Assembly (NCBI RefSeq): GCF_020447315.1
Contig: NZ_JAJADQ010000014.1
Span: forward strand, 62,001 to 126,000
Direction: 5' to 3'
DNA length: 64,000 bases
From: Hymenobacter nitidus
GTDB lineage: Bacteria > Bacteroidota > Bacteroidia > Cytophagales > Hymenobacteraceae
Shown here: positions 1-8,691 of the stretch, piece by piece
How positions within the stretch are numbered: the first letter of the stretch is position 1
How the letters are laid out: the number at the start of each line of letters is the position of its first letter
Position numbers and translations under genes: made by a program
Notes under the pieces: generated by a model
Seen by the model: only the letters and a program-made list of their open reading frames with translations
Databases searched by the model: none
What the model was told of the DNA's origin: nothing

Positions 1-261
1 TTTTCGGTGTTTGCCTTCTCCGAGTTTGGCGGTACCAAGGCCCTGGGCTTGCTCATGTCGGCCAGCTTGCTGATTACCAACTTCTCGAACCTGATTCTGC
101 TGCCCTGCCTGCTGGTCACCTTCGAGCACGGCAAGGACGAGAACATCAACGAATCCTTCATTCAGCACTTCGACCACACCTACCACGAGGAAGACGACGA
201 CGCGGAAATCAACCTTCGCCGCATCCCGCTGCAGAAGAGCCCGGATACGCTGGAGTCGTAG
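1..261 (+). CDS. RND/MMPL-type exporter, C-terminal end (partial)
   Basis: Only the last 86 codons are in the window; the reading frame is open from the first base. The visible part holds one hydrophobic membrane segment with a small-residue and Asn/Leu-rich pattern (ASLLITNFSNLILLPCLL), then an acidic, His-containing cytoplasmic tail. This is how large RND or MMPL-like transporters end: the last transmembrane helix followed by a short charged tail. The substrate cannot be told. The stop codon is followed at once by a palindromic repeat. The family call rests on the last helix alone, so it is tentative. Confidence 0.5.
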   Translation, partial: FSVFAFSEFGGTKALGLLMSASLLITNFSNLILLPCLLVTFEHGKDENINESFIQHFDHTYHEEDDDAEINLRRIPLQKSPDTLES

Positions 262-262
262 C

Positions 263-390
263 GCCTCACCCCTAGCCCCTCACCAAAAGAGAGGGGGACT
301 AGCTCTAAAATTTTACAATCTAGTTCTCTTACTAGCTCTACTACTTCTATTTCTAATCCCTCTCTTTCGGAGAGGGGCTAGGGGTGAGGC
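263..390. repeat. Inverted repeat, arms of about 33 bp, between exporter gene and ileS
   Basis: The left arm (263-295) and right arm (358-390) are near-perfect reverse complements; both contain CCTCACCCCTAGCCCCT or its complement and a run of GAGAGGG. The roughly 60 bp between them is AT-rich and low in complexity (repeated CTAGCT/TTCTA). The arms could fold into a long hairpin in RNA. The structure resembles small palindromic intergenic elements (REP/MITE-like) and contains no gene. Confidence 0.7.
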
Positions 391-420
391 GGCTAAAGGC
401 TAGCTACTAAGTCCTCAACA

Positions 421-3400
421 ATGAACTACCCCGAATACAAGCAGCCGCTCAACTACGGCCAGGTCGGCACCGATATCCTGGCCTGGTGGAAGCAAAACGG
501 CATCTTTGAGAAAAGCGTGAGCACCCGGGAAGGGCAGGCCACCTTCGTGTTCTATGAAGGGCCGCCTTCGGCCAACGGCGCCCCCGGCATTCACCACGTC
601 ATGGCCCGCACCGTGAAGGACATCTTCTGCCGCTACCAGACGCTGCTGGGCAAGCAGGTGTCGCGGAAAGGCGGCTGGGATACCCATGGCCTGCCCATCG
701 AGCTGCAGGTGGAAAAGGAGCTGGGCATCACCAAGGAGGATATCGGCAAGAAAATCAGCATTGAGGAGTACAACCAGCGCTGCCGCGAAACTGTCATGCG
801 CTTCAAGGCCCAGTGGGACGACCTCACCGAGAAAATGGGCTATTGGGTAGACCTCGACGACCCCTATATCACCTTCGAGCCCGAGTACATCGAAAGCTGC
901 TGGGCGCTGCTCAAAAAGCTCTACGACAAGGGCCTGCTCTACAAAGGCTACACCATTCAGCCCTATTCCCCGGCCGCCGGCACGGGTCTGTCTTCGCACG
1001 AGCTGAACCAGCCCGGCACCTACCGCGACGTGAAGGACACGACCATCGTGGCCCAGTTCAAGGTGAAGCAGGATGAGAAATCCGCCCAGCTTTTTGCCGG
1101 CGCCGAGAACGTGCCAACCTTCATCCTGGCCTGGACGACCACGCCCTGGACCTTGCCGGCCAACACCGGTCTGGCCGTGGGCAAAAACATCAGCTACGTG
1201 CTGGTACGCACCTTCAACCCCTACACCTACGCGCCCATCCGGGTGGTACTGGCCGAGGCGTTGGTGGGTCGTCATTTCGCCGAGAAAGGCAAAGACGCCT
1301 CGCTCGAAGACTACAAAGCCGGCGACAAAGTGCTGCCCTGGCGCATCGAAGCAACCTTCAAGGGGGCCGACCTGGTTGGCATCAACTACGAGCGGCTGTT
1401 CGGCCACGACAAGGGCTTTCCGGCCTTTGAAGGGGAGGAGCGCGCCTTCCGCGTTATCAACGGGGACTTCGTCACTACCGAGGACGGTACCGGCATCGTG
1501 CACATTTCGCCCACCTTCGGCGCCGACGACTTCCGCGCCGCAGCCCTGGCCGACGTGCCCGCGTTGCTAGTAGCCGACGACGAAGGCAAGCTGGGCCCCA
1601 TCGTGGACCGCACCGGCCGCTACGTGGCTCAAATGGGTGAATTCGGGGGCCGCTGGGTGAAAAACTACGACGGCCACGACCAGAGCGGCGCCGACTACAA
1701 AACCCTGGACGAAAGCATTGCCATCCGTATGAAAGGCGACGGTACGGCCTTCAAAGTGGAAAAGTACGAGCACACCTACCCCCACTGCTGGCGCACCGAC
1801 AAGCCCGTGCTCTACTACCCGCTCGACTCCTGGTTTATCAAAACCACGGCGGTAAAAGACCGGCTCATCGAGCTCAACAAAACCATCAACTGGAAGCCCG
1901 AAAGCACCGGCACCGGCCGCTTCGGCAACTGGCTGGAAAACCTGGTGGACTGGAACCTGAGCCGCTCCCGCTACTGGGGCACGCCCCTGCCCATCTGGCG
2001 CAGCCAGGACGGCTCCGAGGAAATCTGCATCGGCAGCATTGAGCAGCTCAGCGCCGAAATCGACAAGGCCGTAGCCGCCGAAATCATGACCCACAACCCC
2101 TACCGCAAGGTAAATGGCGCTTGGGTGATGGCCGACGGCAGCGAAGCTGAATCGACCAAGAAAATCGACTTGCACCGCCCCTACGTAGATGATATTTTCC
2201 TGGTGAGCCCCACCGGCCAGGCCATGTACCGCGAAACCGACCTCATCGACGTGTGGTTTGACAGCGGCGCTATGCCCTACGCCCAGTGGCACTACCCCCT
2301 GGAAAACAAGGACGTGTTTGAGCGGAATTTCCCGGCCGACTTCATTGCCGAAGGCGTGGACCAGACCCGCGGCTGGTTCTTCACGTTGCACGCCCTGGGC
2401 GTGATGCTGGAGGATTCCGTGGCCTTCAAGAACGTCATGGCCAACGGCCTGGTGCTGGACAAGAACGGCAACAAGATGAGCAAGCGCCTCGGCAATGCCG
2501 TCGACCCGTTTGCCACCATCAGCCAGTACGGCCCCGACGCCACCCGCTGGTACATGATTGCCAACGCCCAGCCCTGGGACAACCTCAAGTTTGACCTCGC
2601 CGGCATCACCGAAGTGCAGCGCCGCTTCTTCGGCACGCTCTTTAACACCTACTCCTTCTACTCGCTCTACGCCAACCTCGACGGTTTCCAGGCCACCGAA
2701 ACCGGCCGCGTGCCCCACGCCGAGCTGAGCGAGCTGGACCGCTGGATTCTGAGCAAGCTCCAGTCCCTCATCCTTGAAGTGCGCGGCTATTACGACGGCT
2801 ACGACCCCACCAAAGCGGCCCGCGCCATCCAGGATTTCGTGACCGATCAGCTCTCCAACTGGCATGTGCGCCTCTCGCGCCGCCGTTTCTGGAAGGGCGA
2901 GCTGACCACTGACAAGCGCGCCGCCTACGAAACCCTGCAGGAATGCCTCGTGACCGTGGCCCAGCTCATGGCTCCCATTGCGCCCTTCTTCGCCGAATGG
3001 CTCTACAAGAACATGACCGACGGCCTGCGTCAGGAAGGCAACGCCCAACAATGGACCGCCGAATCGGTGCACCTGACGCTGCTCGTGCAGGCCGACGAAG
3101 CCCGTATCGACAAGGCTTTGGAAGAGCGGATGGAACTGGCCCAGCGCATTTCTTCGCTCACGCACTCGTTGCGGAAGAAGTCGGTGCTGAAGGTTCGTCA
3201 GCCTCTGCAGCGCATCCTGGTGCCCGTGCTGAACGACACCACGCGGGAGCAAGTCGGCAAGGTCGAGGATTTGATCTGCGCCGAGGTGAACGTGAAGCAC
3301 GTGGAGTTCCTCGACGATACCAGCGGCGTACTGGTGAAGTCGGTGAAGCCCAACTTTAAGCGTCTGGGCCAGCAATACGGTCCGAAACTGAAGGTAGTAG

Positions 3401-3861
3401 GCGCCCGAATTCAGCAGATGACGGCCGAGGAAATCAGCACGCTCGAAAAAACCGGGCAGCTGGCCGTCGAAATTGAGGGTGAAACCTATACCCTGGCCCC
3501 CGACGACGTGGAAATCCGCACCGACGATTTGCCCGGCTGGCTCGTGGCCACCGACGGCCCGCTCACCGTGGCCCTCGATGTGACCCTGACTGAGGAGCTG
3601 CGCCAGGAAGGCGTGGCCCGCGAGCTGGTGAACCGCCTGCAGAATCTGCGCAAGGACAACGGACTGGAAGTACAGGACAAAATCCGCGTGACTTTGGGTC
3701 AGCAGCCCGAGCTGGAAGCCGCTGTGCAGTCGTTCGGTGCCTACATCCGGGAGGAAATTCAGGCCCTGGCGTTGGATTTCGCGCCCGAAATCAGCGGCGG
3801 TTCGGTGCTCGAATTCGATGAGTATTCGGTGCCCGTGCAGCTGGAAGTCGCAAACAGCTGA
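421..3861 (+). CDS. ileS: Isoleucine--tRNA ligase, long (IleRS2-like) form
   Basis: Cytoplasmic class I enzyme that charges tRNA-Ile. The 1146-residue length exceeds the roughly 940 of the common bacterial form and fits the eukaryote-like IleRS2 group. The KMSKS loop is seen as KMSKR at 685-689. The first signature, normally HxGH, reads GIHH at 56-59 after PPSANGAP, so the first and third positions are swapped. An editing (CP1) domain lies between these motifs and an anticodon-binding domain after about 740. IleRS2 enzymes are known for mupirocin resistance, and the GxHH variant has been linked to extreme resistance. The ATG at 421 gives the expected MNYPEYKQ start. A palindromic repeat follows the stop. 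Confidence 0.97.
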   Translation: MNYPEYKQPLNYGQVGTDILAWWKQNGIFEKSVSTREGQATFVFYEGPPSANGAPGIHHVMARTVKDIFCRYQTLLGKQVSRKGGWDTHGLPIELQVEKELGITKEDIGKKISIEEYNQRCRETVMRFKAQWDDLTEKMGYWVDLDDPYITFEPEYIESCWALLKKLYDKGLLYKGYTIQPYSPAAGTGLSSHELNQPGTYRDVKDTTIVAQFKVKQDEKSAQLFAGAENVPTFILAWTTTPWTLPANTGLAVGKNISYVLVRTFNPYTYAPIRVVLAEALVGRHFAEKGKDASLEDYKAGDKVLPWRIEATFKGADLVGINYERLFGHDKGFPAFEGEERAFRVINGDFVTTEDGTGIVHISPTFGADDFRAAALADVPALLVADDEGKLGPIVDRTGRYVAQMGEFGGRWVKNYDGHDQSGADYKTLDESIAIRMKGDGTAFKVEKYEHTYPHCWRTDKPVLYYPLDSWFIKTTAVKDRLIELNKTINWKPESTGTGRFGNWLENLVDWNLSRSRYWGTPLPIWRSQDGSEEICIGSIEQLSAEIDKAVAAEIMTHNPYRKVNGAWVMADGSEAESTKKIDLHRPYVDDIFLVSPTGQAMYRETDLIDVWFDSGAMPYAQWHYPLENKDVFERNFPADFIAEGVDQTRGWFFTLHALGVMLEDSVAFKNVMANGLVLDKNGNKMSKRLGNAVDPFATISQYGPDATRWYMIANAQPWDNLKFDLAGITEVQRRFFGTLFNTYSFYSLYANLDGFQATETGRVPHAELSELDRWILSKLQSLILEVRGYYDGYDPTKAARAIQDFVTDQLSNWHVRLSRRRFWKGELTTDKRAAYETLQECLVTVAQLMAPIAPFFAEWLYKNMTDGLRQEGNAQQWTAESVHLTLLVQADEARIDKALEERMELAQRISSLTHSLRKKSVLKVRQPLQRILVPVLNDTTREQVGKVEDLICAEVNVKHVEFLDDTSGVLVKSVKPNFKRLGQQYGPKLKVVGARIQQMTAEEISTLEKTGQLAVEIEGETYTLAPDDVEIRTDDLPGWLVATDGPLTVALDVTLTEELRQEGVARELVNRLQNLRKDNGLEVQDKIRVTLGQQPELEAAVQSFGAYIREEIQALALDFAPEISGGSVLEFDEYSVPVQLEVANS

Positions 3862-3868
3862 GCCTAAG

Positions 3869-3903
3869 GTGCCAACCGACTTTGTAAAAAGGTCGGTTGG
3901 CAC
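3869..3903. repeat. Palindrome GTGCCAACCGAC...GTCGGTTGGCAC after ileS
   Basis: Twelve bases at 3869-3880 are the exact reverse complement of 3892-3903, with an 11-base loop that can pair further (TTT/AAA). It sits 7 bp after the ileS stop and could end its transcript, but there is no T-run after it, so it may be a mobile palindromic repeat rather than an intrinsic terminator. Confidence 0.65.
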
Positions 3904-4124
3904 ACCGGCGCACAAAGTGTTTTCCGACCCCGCAAATTCGGCTCAAAAGGGCACAAAACGCCCGAAAAATATATACCAGAGGGCAGGAGCAAGGCTGGCC
4001 CGCTTCCCACGGGAAAGTCTAAAATTCTTCGTCCCTTTGTACCCGGAGAGGAGAGAGGGTAGCAGGCTGCACTTTTGTCAGGCTTTCCACCCACTTCTAC
4101 CGTCTCGCTTCTCACTACCTGCTT

Positions 4125-4763
4125 ATGAAGTACTGGAAATACTACCTGCTGGCGCTGCTGGTCATCGTCATCGACCAACTCTCGAAGTGGGCTACGCACA
4201 CCTACATGCAGCCCGGCATGGCGGGCGAGATTCACCTGATTGGCGACTGGGCCAAGCTGCACTATACGCTGAACCCCGGTATGGCTTTCGGCGTGGAGCT
4301 GCCACCGCCCTACGGTAAAATCCTGCTCACCAGCTTCCGGTTGGTGGCCATGGTGGGTATCAGCTACTACATCTATAAGCTGTGGCAGCGCCGGGCCGTA
4401 CCCGGCTTCATAGCCTGCGTGGCCCTGATTCTGGGTGGGGCCGTGGGCAACCTGATTGACTCGATTTTCTACGGCAAAATCTATAATAATGCCCCGTTTG
4501 GCGCGCCTACGCCCTGGTTCCACGGCCAGGTTATCGACATGCTGTACGTGGACATCTACGAAGGCTTTTTGCCCGCCTCCTGGCCGCTGGTCGGAGGGAC
4601 GCACCTGTCGCTGTGGCCCATCTTCAACATCGCCGACTCGGCCATCTTCATCGGGGTAATGCTGATTCTGTTCAATCAGAACAAGTTCTTCGCCGAAGAA
4701 AGGGCCGCCGAAGCCGCCCCCGAAGTACCCCGCCGCGACGCCGAAACTCCGGAAGTGGTGTAG
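4125..4763 (+). CDS. lspA: Lipoprotein signal peptidase (signal peptidase II)
   Basis: Inner-membrane aspartyl protease that removes the signal peptide from prolipoproteins after lipidation. The motif GGAVGNLID carries catalytic Asp112, and FNIADSAIF carries catalytic Asp171. VIDQLSK near residue 16 and NPGMAFG at 50-56 are also conserved. Four hydrophobic segments are visible. At 212 residues it is longer than the 160-170 of the E. coli enzyme, because of an insert at about 113-163 and a charged C-terminal tail. The window encodes several lipoproteins with clear lipoboxes that would be its substrates. A strong terminator follows the stop. Confidence 0.95.
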   Translation: MKYWKYYLLALLVIVIDQLSKWATHTYMQPGMAGEIHLIGDWAKLHYTLNPGMAFGVELPPPYGKILLTSFRLVAMVGISYYIYKLWQRRAVPGFIACVALILGGAVGNLIDSIFYGKIYNNAPFGAPTPWFHGQVIDMLYVDIYEGFLPASWPLVGGTHLSLWPIFNIADSAIFIGVMLILFNQNKFFAEERAAEAAPEVPRRDAETPEVV

Positions 4764-4780
4764 CCGCCACTTTAAAAGCA

Positions 4781-4817
4781 AAAAAAGCCCGTTGGATTGC
4801 TCCAACGGGCTTTTTTT
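4781..4817 (+). terminator. Intrinsic terminator after lspA
   Basis: AAGCCCGTTGGA pairs with TCCAACGGGCTT around a short loop, flanked by an A-run on the left and a seven-T run on the right, so it could work in both directions. It separates lspA from the next gene. Confidence 0.9.
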
Positions 4818-4878
4818 ATGACTTAAAACGAGCTGCAGGCAGTATCTTAGGGGCTGGCCAAGTCCCGCTATTCGCACC

Positions 4879-5253
4879 ATGATCCTGAAACAGAAACGAA
4901 TCTACCGCACCGACTTACAGGTTAATCCTACTACGCTTTACCTGTTCGGTGACAATGAGCAGCGCCGCGGCAAAGGTGGGCAGGCCATTGAAATGCGAGA
5001 TGAGCCCAATGCCGTGGGAATTCGGGTCAAACGCCGGCCTCGCCTGCAGGAAGCCGATTTCTGGACCGATGCTGCGTTTGAAGCCAACTGCCGCATGATT
5101 GAAGATGATTTGGCCCCGGTCCGCCAACATCTGGCTGCTGGCGGCACGGTTGTTTTGCCTGAGGATGGCATCGGAACCGGATTGGCCCAACTAGAGCAGC
5201 GGGCTCCTAGAACCTTTGCCTTCCTGCAGCAAGCCCTGCAAAGCCTGGGTTAA
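4879..5253 (+). CDS. Small conserved protein with FGDNxxRxGKGGQA motif
   Basis: A 124-residue soluble protein. The N-terminal half has LYLFGDNEQRRGKGGQAIE (about 20-38) followed by EPNAVGIRVKRRP; the C-terminal half has a GGTVVLPEDGIGTG turn. This pattern is that of a small domain family (I recall it as DUF7831) found in bacteria and phages, perhaps related to macro-like or nucleotide-sugar-binding folds. The glycine-rich loops suggest phosphate or nucleotide binding, but this is inference. It has its own transcription unit after the lspA terminator and converges on the aldo/keto reductase gene. Confidence 0.6.
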   Translation: MILKQKRIYRTDLQVNPTTLYLFGDNEQRRGKGGQAIEMRDEPNAVGIRVKRRPRLQEADFWTDAAFEANCRMIEDDLAPVRQHLAAGGTVVLPEDGIGTGLAQLEQRAPRTFAFLQQALQSLG

Positions 5254-5280
5254 GCCCTTTTAAAGCTTCAAAATGCCGTT

Positions 5281-6267
5281 TTACCAAGTATAATGCACCA
5301 TGGGCCGGATGCGCTGGTCGTAGATGGCGCGCACCTGCTGCATCTGTTCCTCGGTAATGGCCGGCAGCTCGGCTGCTCTCAGGTTTGATTCGAGCTGGCT
5401 GGGCTTGGAAGCGCCGGGAATCACACAGCTCACCTGGTCGAACATCAGCACCCAGCGCAGGGCGACAGGCGCCAGGTTAGGCTGGTCGGGAAATACCTTT
5501 TTAAGCGCTTCTACGGCCTCCAGGCCCACCTCGTAGTCAACGCCTGAGAAGGTCTCGCCTTTGTCAAAGGCGGCCCCTTCCCGGTTGAATTGGCGGTGGT
5601 CGTCGGCTGAGAAGGTAGTGTCGCGCGAAAACTTGCCCGTGAGCAGCCCGCTGGCCAGCGGCACCCGCACGATTAGGCCCACGTTGTGGCGCTTGGCTTC
5701 GCTGAACAGCAGCTCCTGGGGTCGTTGGCGGAACATGTTGAAGATGAGCTGGATGGAGCATACGTTTGGGAAGGTTAGGGCTTTGAGGCCTTCTTCCACC
5801 TTTTCCACGCTCACGCCCAGGTGCCGGATCTTGCCTTCTTCCTTAAGCCGGTCGAACACCTCGAAGATTTCGGGCCGGTAATAGACCTCGGTAGGGGGGC
5901 AGTGGAGCTGAATCAGGTCGATGGTGTCGAGCTGCATGTTGCGCAGGCTCTGCTCCACGAACTTGCGCAATACGTCCGGTTGGTAAGCATCGGCAGTGTG
6001 GGGCTGCAGCTGCCGGCCGCATTTGGTAGCCACGTATACCTGCTCGGAGCGGCTGCGCACGAGCCGGCCCACGGCCTTTTCACTCTCGCCGTCGCCGTAC
6101 ACGTCGGCCGTGTCGATGAAGTTGATGCCGCTGTCCACGGCGGCATTCAGAATCTGGTCGGCGTTTTCGTGGCTGAACGGGTCACCCCATTTGCCGCCCA
6201 CCTGCCAGGTGCCGAGGCTGATTTCGGAGACGGAAAGGTTGGTTTTGCCTAGTTTGCGATACTGCAT
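5281..6267 (-). CDS. Aldo/keto reductase
   Basis: A cytoplasmic NADPH-dependent oxidoreductase of 328 residues with a TIM-barrel fold. The start MQYRKLGKTNLSVSEI at 6267 was chosen over longer in-frame options because AKR proteins begin there. The catalytic tetrad is visible: Asp and Tyr in FIDTADVYGDGESE, Lys in VATKCGR and His in LIQLHCP. The general architecture is that of the YghZ/YajO-like group that reduces aldehydes and ketones; the natural substrate is unknown. It is divergent from the ABC ATPase gene, with 124 bp between the two starts. Confidence 0.9.
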   Translation of the reverse strand: MQYRKLGKTNLSVSEISLGTWQVGGKWGDPFSHENADQILNAAVDSGINFIDTADVYGDGESEKAVGRLVRSRSEQVYVATKCGRQLQPHTADAYQPDVLRKFVEQSLRNMQLDTIDLIQLHCPPTEVYYRPEIFEVFDRLKEEGKIRHLGVSVEKVEEGLKALTFPNVCSIQLIFNMFRQRPQELLFSEAKRHNVGLIVRVPLASGLLTGKFSRDTTFSADDHRQFNREGAAFDKGETFSGVDYEVGLEAVEALKKVFPDQPNLAPVALRWVLMFDQVSCVIPGASKPSQLESNLRAAELPAITEEQMQQVRAIYDQRIRPMVHYTW

Positions 6268-6391
6268 AGTGCGTAAAAAAAGTGTTTTGGGTGTGATGGA
6301 GGGCTTATTAGGCCTTACGTAAGCCCCGGCCGGCAAGCTACGGCCCGCCTGCCTATCTTTACCGATTGTCGTCCCGAATTTCCCGTTTCCC

Positions 6392-8290
6392 GTGCCCGAG
6401 CCCATTCTTTCCGTCCGCAACCTGACCATCGACTTTCGTTCCCACCGCGGCGACGTGCGGGCTGTGCAGGACGTATCGTTCGACCTGCACCGGGGCGAAA
6501 CCGTGGCCATCGTGGGCGAATCCGGCTCGGGCAAGTCGGTAACCTCATTGGCCCTGATGGGTCTGATTCCGCTGCCGCCCGGCCGCATTGCCTCGGGCAC
6601 GGCACAGTTTCATTCTGAGGCCCTGGGCGAAGTGGATTTGCTGCAGCTTTCGGATCAGCAGCTGCAAAAAGTGCGCGGCAACGACATCAGTATGATTTTT
6701 CAGGAGCCGATGACGTCCCTGAATCCGGTGTATACCTGCGGCAGTCAGGTGGTGGAAGCCCTGCGCCTGCACACCACACTAACGCAGAAGGAAGCTGAGG
6801 CCCGCACCGTGGAGCTGTTTCGCATGGCCCAGCTGCCCCGCCCCGAGAAAATCCTGACCAGCTACCCCCACGAAATCAGTGGCGGCCAGAAGCAGCGCGT
6901 GATGATTGCCATGGCCATGGCCTGCAACCCGGCCATCCTCATTGCCGACGAGCCCACCACCGCCCTCGACGTAACTGTGCAGGCCCGCATGCTGCAGCTC
7001 ATCGACGAGCTGCGCCGCCAGCACAACACCGCCGTGCTCTTCATCACCCACGATTTGGGCGTGGTGGCCGAAATTGCCGACCGGATTCTGGTCATGTACC
7101 GCGGCTGGGTAGTAGAGCAGGGTTCGGTGCTCGACATCTTCACCAACCCCCAGCATCCCTACACGAAAGGTTTGCTGGCCTGTCGGCCCAAACTTTCCGT
7201 AGGCCGGCAGTGGCTGCCCGTGGTGGCCGATTTCATGACGGAGGACGCCGCGGGCAACCTCGTGGAAAAATTCACCCGTTCCACGTCGGAAAGCTCAACA
7301 ATTGCCGTAACTGCTACCTCTGATAACATTTCTCTTGAAACCACCAAAACGTTCCCCGTGGAACAAAATGAGGCAGTTTTGGCCGGTGAAACGCAAGGGA
7401 AGGTGCTCAATCCAAGGTTGGCTGCTGAGGCGGCCCGGGTACCTGCCGGCAGCCCACAGCCGGTGCTGCTGCGGGTAGAAAACCTGAACGTCCACTTCCC
7501 CATTCGCAAGGGCTGGTTCAGCAAACCCGAGTTTGTGCGGGCCGTGGATGGGGTCAGCTTCGACATCTTCCGGGGCGAAACCGTGGGACTGGTGGGCGAG
7601 TCGGGCTGCGGCAAAACCACGCTGGGTCGGGCTCTTTTGCGCCTGGTGGAACCAACGGCCGGCCGCATTCTGTTCGAAGACACGGATCTGGCGGCCTTGC
7701 CCGCCGGCGAACTGCGCAGACGGCGCAAGGAATTCCAGATGGTTTTTCAGGACCCCTACGCGGCGTTGAACCCCATGATGACGGTGGGCGAAGCCATTCT
7801 GGAGCCGATGCGCGTGCATAACGTGGGCGGCACAAAGCAGGAGCAAAAGGCCCGGGTGCTGGAGCTGCTGCGTACTGTGGGCCTCAAGGAAGAGCATTAC
7901 CTGCGCTATCCGCACGAATTCTCGGGTGGGCAGCGCCAACGCATCTGCATTGCCCGCGCCTTGGCTCTGCAACCCAAGTGCATCGTCTGCGACGAGTCGG
8001 TATCAGCCCTCGACGTGTCGGTGCAGGCCCAGGTGCTGAATCTGCTCAACCAGCTCAAGCGCGACTTCGGCATCACCTACCTGTTCATTACCCACGACTT
8101 GTCGGTGGCCCGCTTCATGTCCGACCGACTCCTGGTCATGAGTCAGGGTCGGATCGTGGAAAGCGGCCCCGCCGCCGAGGTCTACGCCAACCCCCAGCAC
8201 GAGTACACCAAACAGCTGCTGGCTGCCATTCCCAAAGACGAGCCCAGCGACATCCGTGCCGCCGTAGCCCGCCGGGCCGTGGAAGCGTAG
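6392..8290 (+). CDS. Fused double ABC ATPase, oligopeptide/nickel (Dpp/Opp) type
   Basis: One 632-residue chain carries two complete ABC ATPase domains. Domain 1: Walker A GESGSGKS at 42-49, signature ISGGQKQR, Walker B ILIADEP. Domain 2 starts near 355: [17 protein letters not shown] and IVCDES. It therefore replaces a DppD-DppF pair that would drive uptake of peptides or similar solutes at the inner membrane. A GTG start at 6392 gives [10 protein letters not shown]. No permease or binding-protein gene is adjacent, so the partner must be encoded elsewhere. The linker at about 275-350 is poorly conserved and Thr/Ser-rich. Confidence 0.92.
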   Translation: MPEPILSVRNLTIDFRSHRGDVRAVQDVSFDLHRGETVAIVGESGSGKSVTSLALMGLIPLPPGRIASGTAQFHSEALGEVDLLQLSDQQLQKVRGNDISMIFQEPMTSLNPVYTCGSQVVEALRLHTTLTQKEAEARTVELFRMAQLPRPEKILTSYPHEISGGQKQRVMIAMAMACNPAILIADEPTTALDVTVQARMLQLIDELRRQHNTAVLFITHDLGVVAEIADRILVMYRGWVVEQGSVLDIFTNPQHPYTKGLLACRPKLSVGRQWLPVVADFMTEDAAGNLVEKFTRSTSESSTIAVTATSDNISLETTKTFPVEQNEAVLAGETQGKVLNPRLAAEAARVPAGSPQPVLLRVENLNVHFPIRKGWFSKPEFVRAVDGVSFDIFRGETVGLVGESGCGKTTLGRALLRLVEPTAGRILFEDTDLAALPAGELRRRRKEFQMVFQDPYAALNPMMTVGEAILEPMRVHNVGGTKQEQKARVLELLRTVGLKEEHYLRYPHEFSGGQRQRICIARALALQPKCIVCDESVSALDVSVQAQVLNLLNQLKRDFGITYLFITHDLSVARFMSDRLLVMSQGRIVESGPAAEVYANPQHEYTKQLLAAIPKDEPSDIRAAVARRAVEA

Positions 8291-8691
8291 TTAAACATCC
8301 ATTCCCTTCTCATCCTGAGCCCCGCGAAGGACCTTATCACGCTAGCACGAGTCGTGACAACGCTTGCCGTTCGTATCCCATAAGGTCCTTCGCTCTGCGT
8401 ACGTCAGATGAAGAATGACAGCACTTATCTATAGTCTCCCAAATCCTTAACCGCTACCATATCAGCCCTGTCATCATTCCATAACATTCCGCATATAGTT
8501 CTTCTCGAATTTATTCCGTATTATCCCTCAAACCCCGCGACCCGCCATTTTGCGCCGCGACTATAACCCGGCCGCGTGGGCCGCGTTCAACTCCTAATCA
8601 ACCCCGCGCCGGGCTACTGAGTCCGGCGTAATTTCCATTTATCTGCGCCGCCTGCGAAACCGAAAACCACTGGCGGCACCCTTGTTTTCTA
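8291..8691. other. Gene-free 400 bp between ABC ATPase and rnr
   Basis: The first part holds an inverted repeat (8308-8418). From about 8420 to 8691 I see no gene, RNA or clear terminator; this part changes from AT-rich to GC-rich and must contain the rnr promoter, which I could not place. Confidence 0.6.
8308..8418. repeat. Inverted repeat of the TCATCCTGAGC...GAAGGACCTTAT family
   Basis: The left arm at 8308-8336 (CATCCTGAGCCCCGCGAAGG then ACCTTAT) is complemented by the right arm at 8380-8418 (ATAAGGTCCTTCGC then a diverged ATGAAGAATGACA). The right arm has a short insertion. The ends resemble those of the repeat at 31724-31818 (GTCATGCTGAGC), so both may belong to one palindromic element family. 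Confidence 0.65.

Noticed and set aside
415-1503. Long minus-strand open frame opposite ileS
   Set aside because: It is the GC-rich shadow of a clearly identified gene. Similar long antisense frames occur opposite rnr (8839-11100), recJ (32108-33841), the PpiD-like gene and others, and none shows family motifs.
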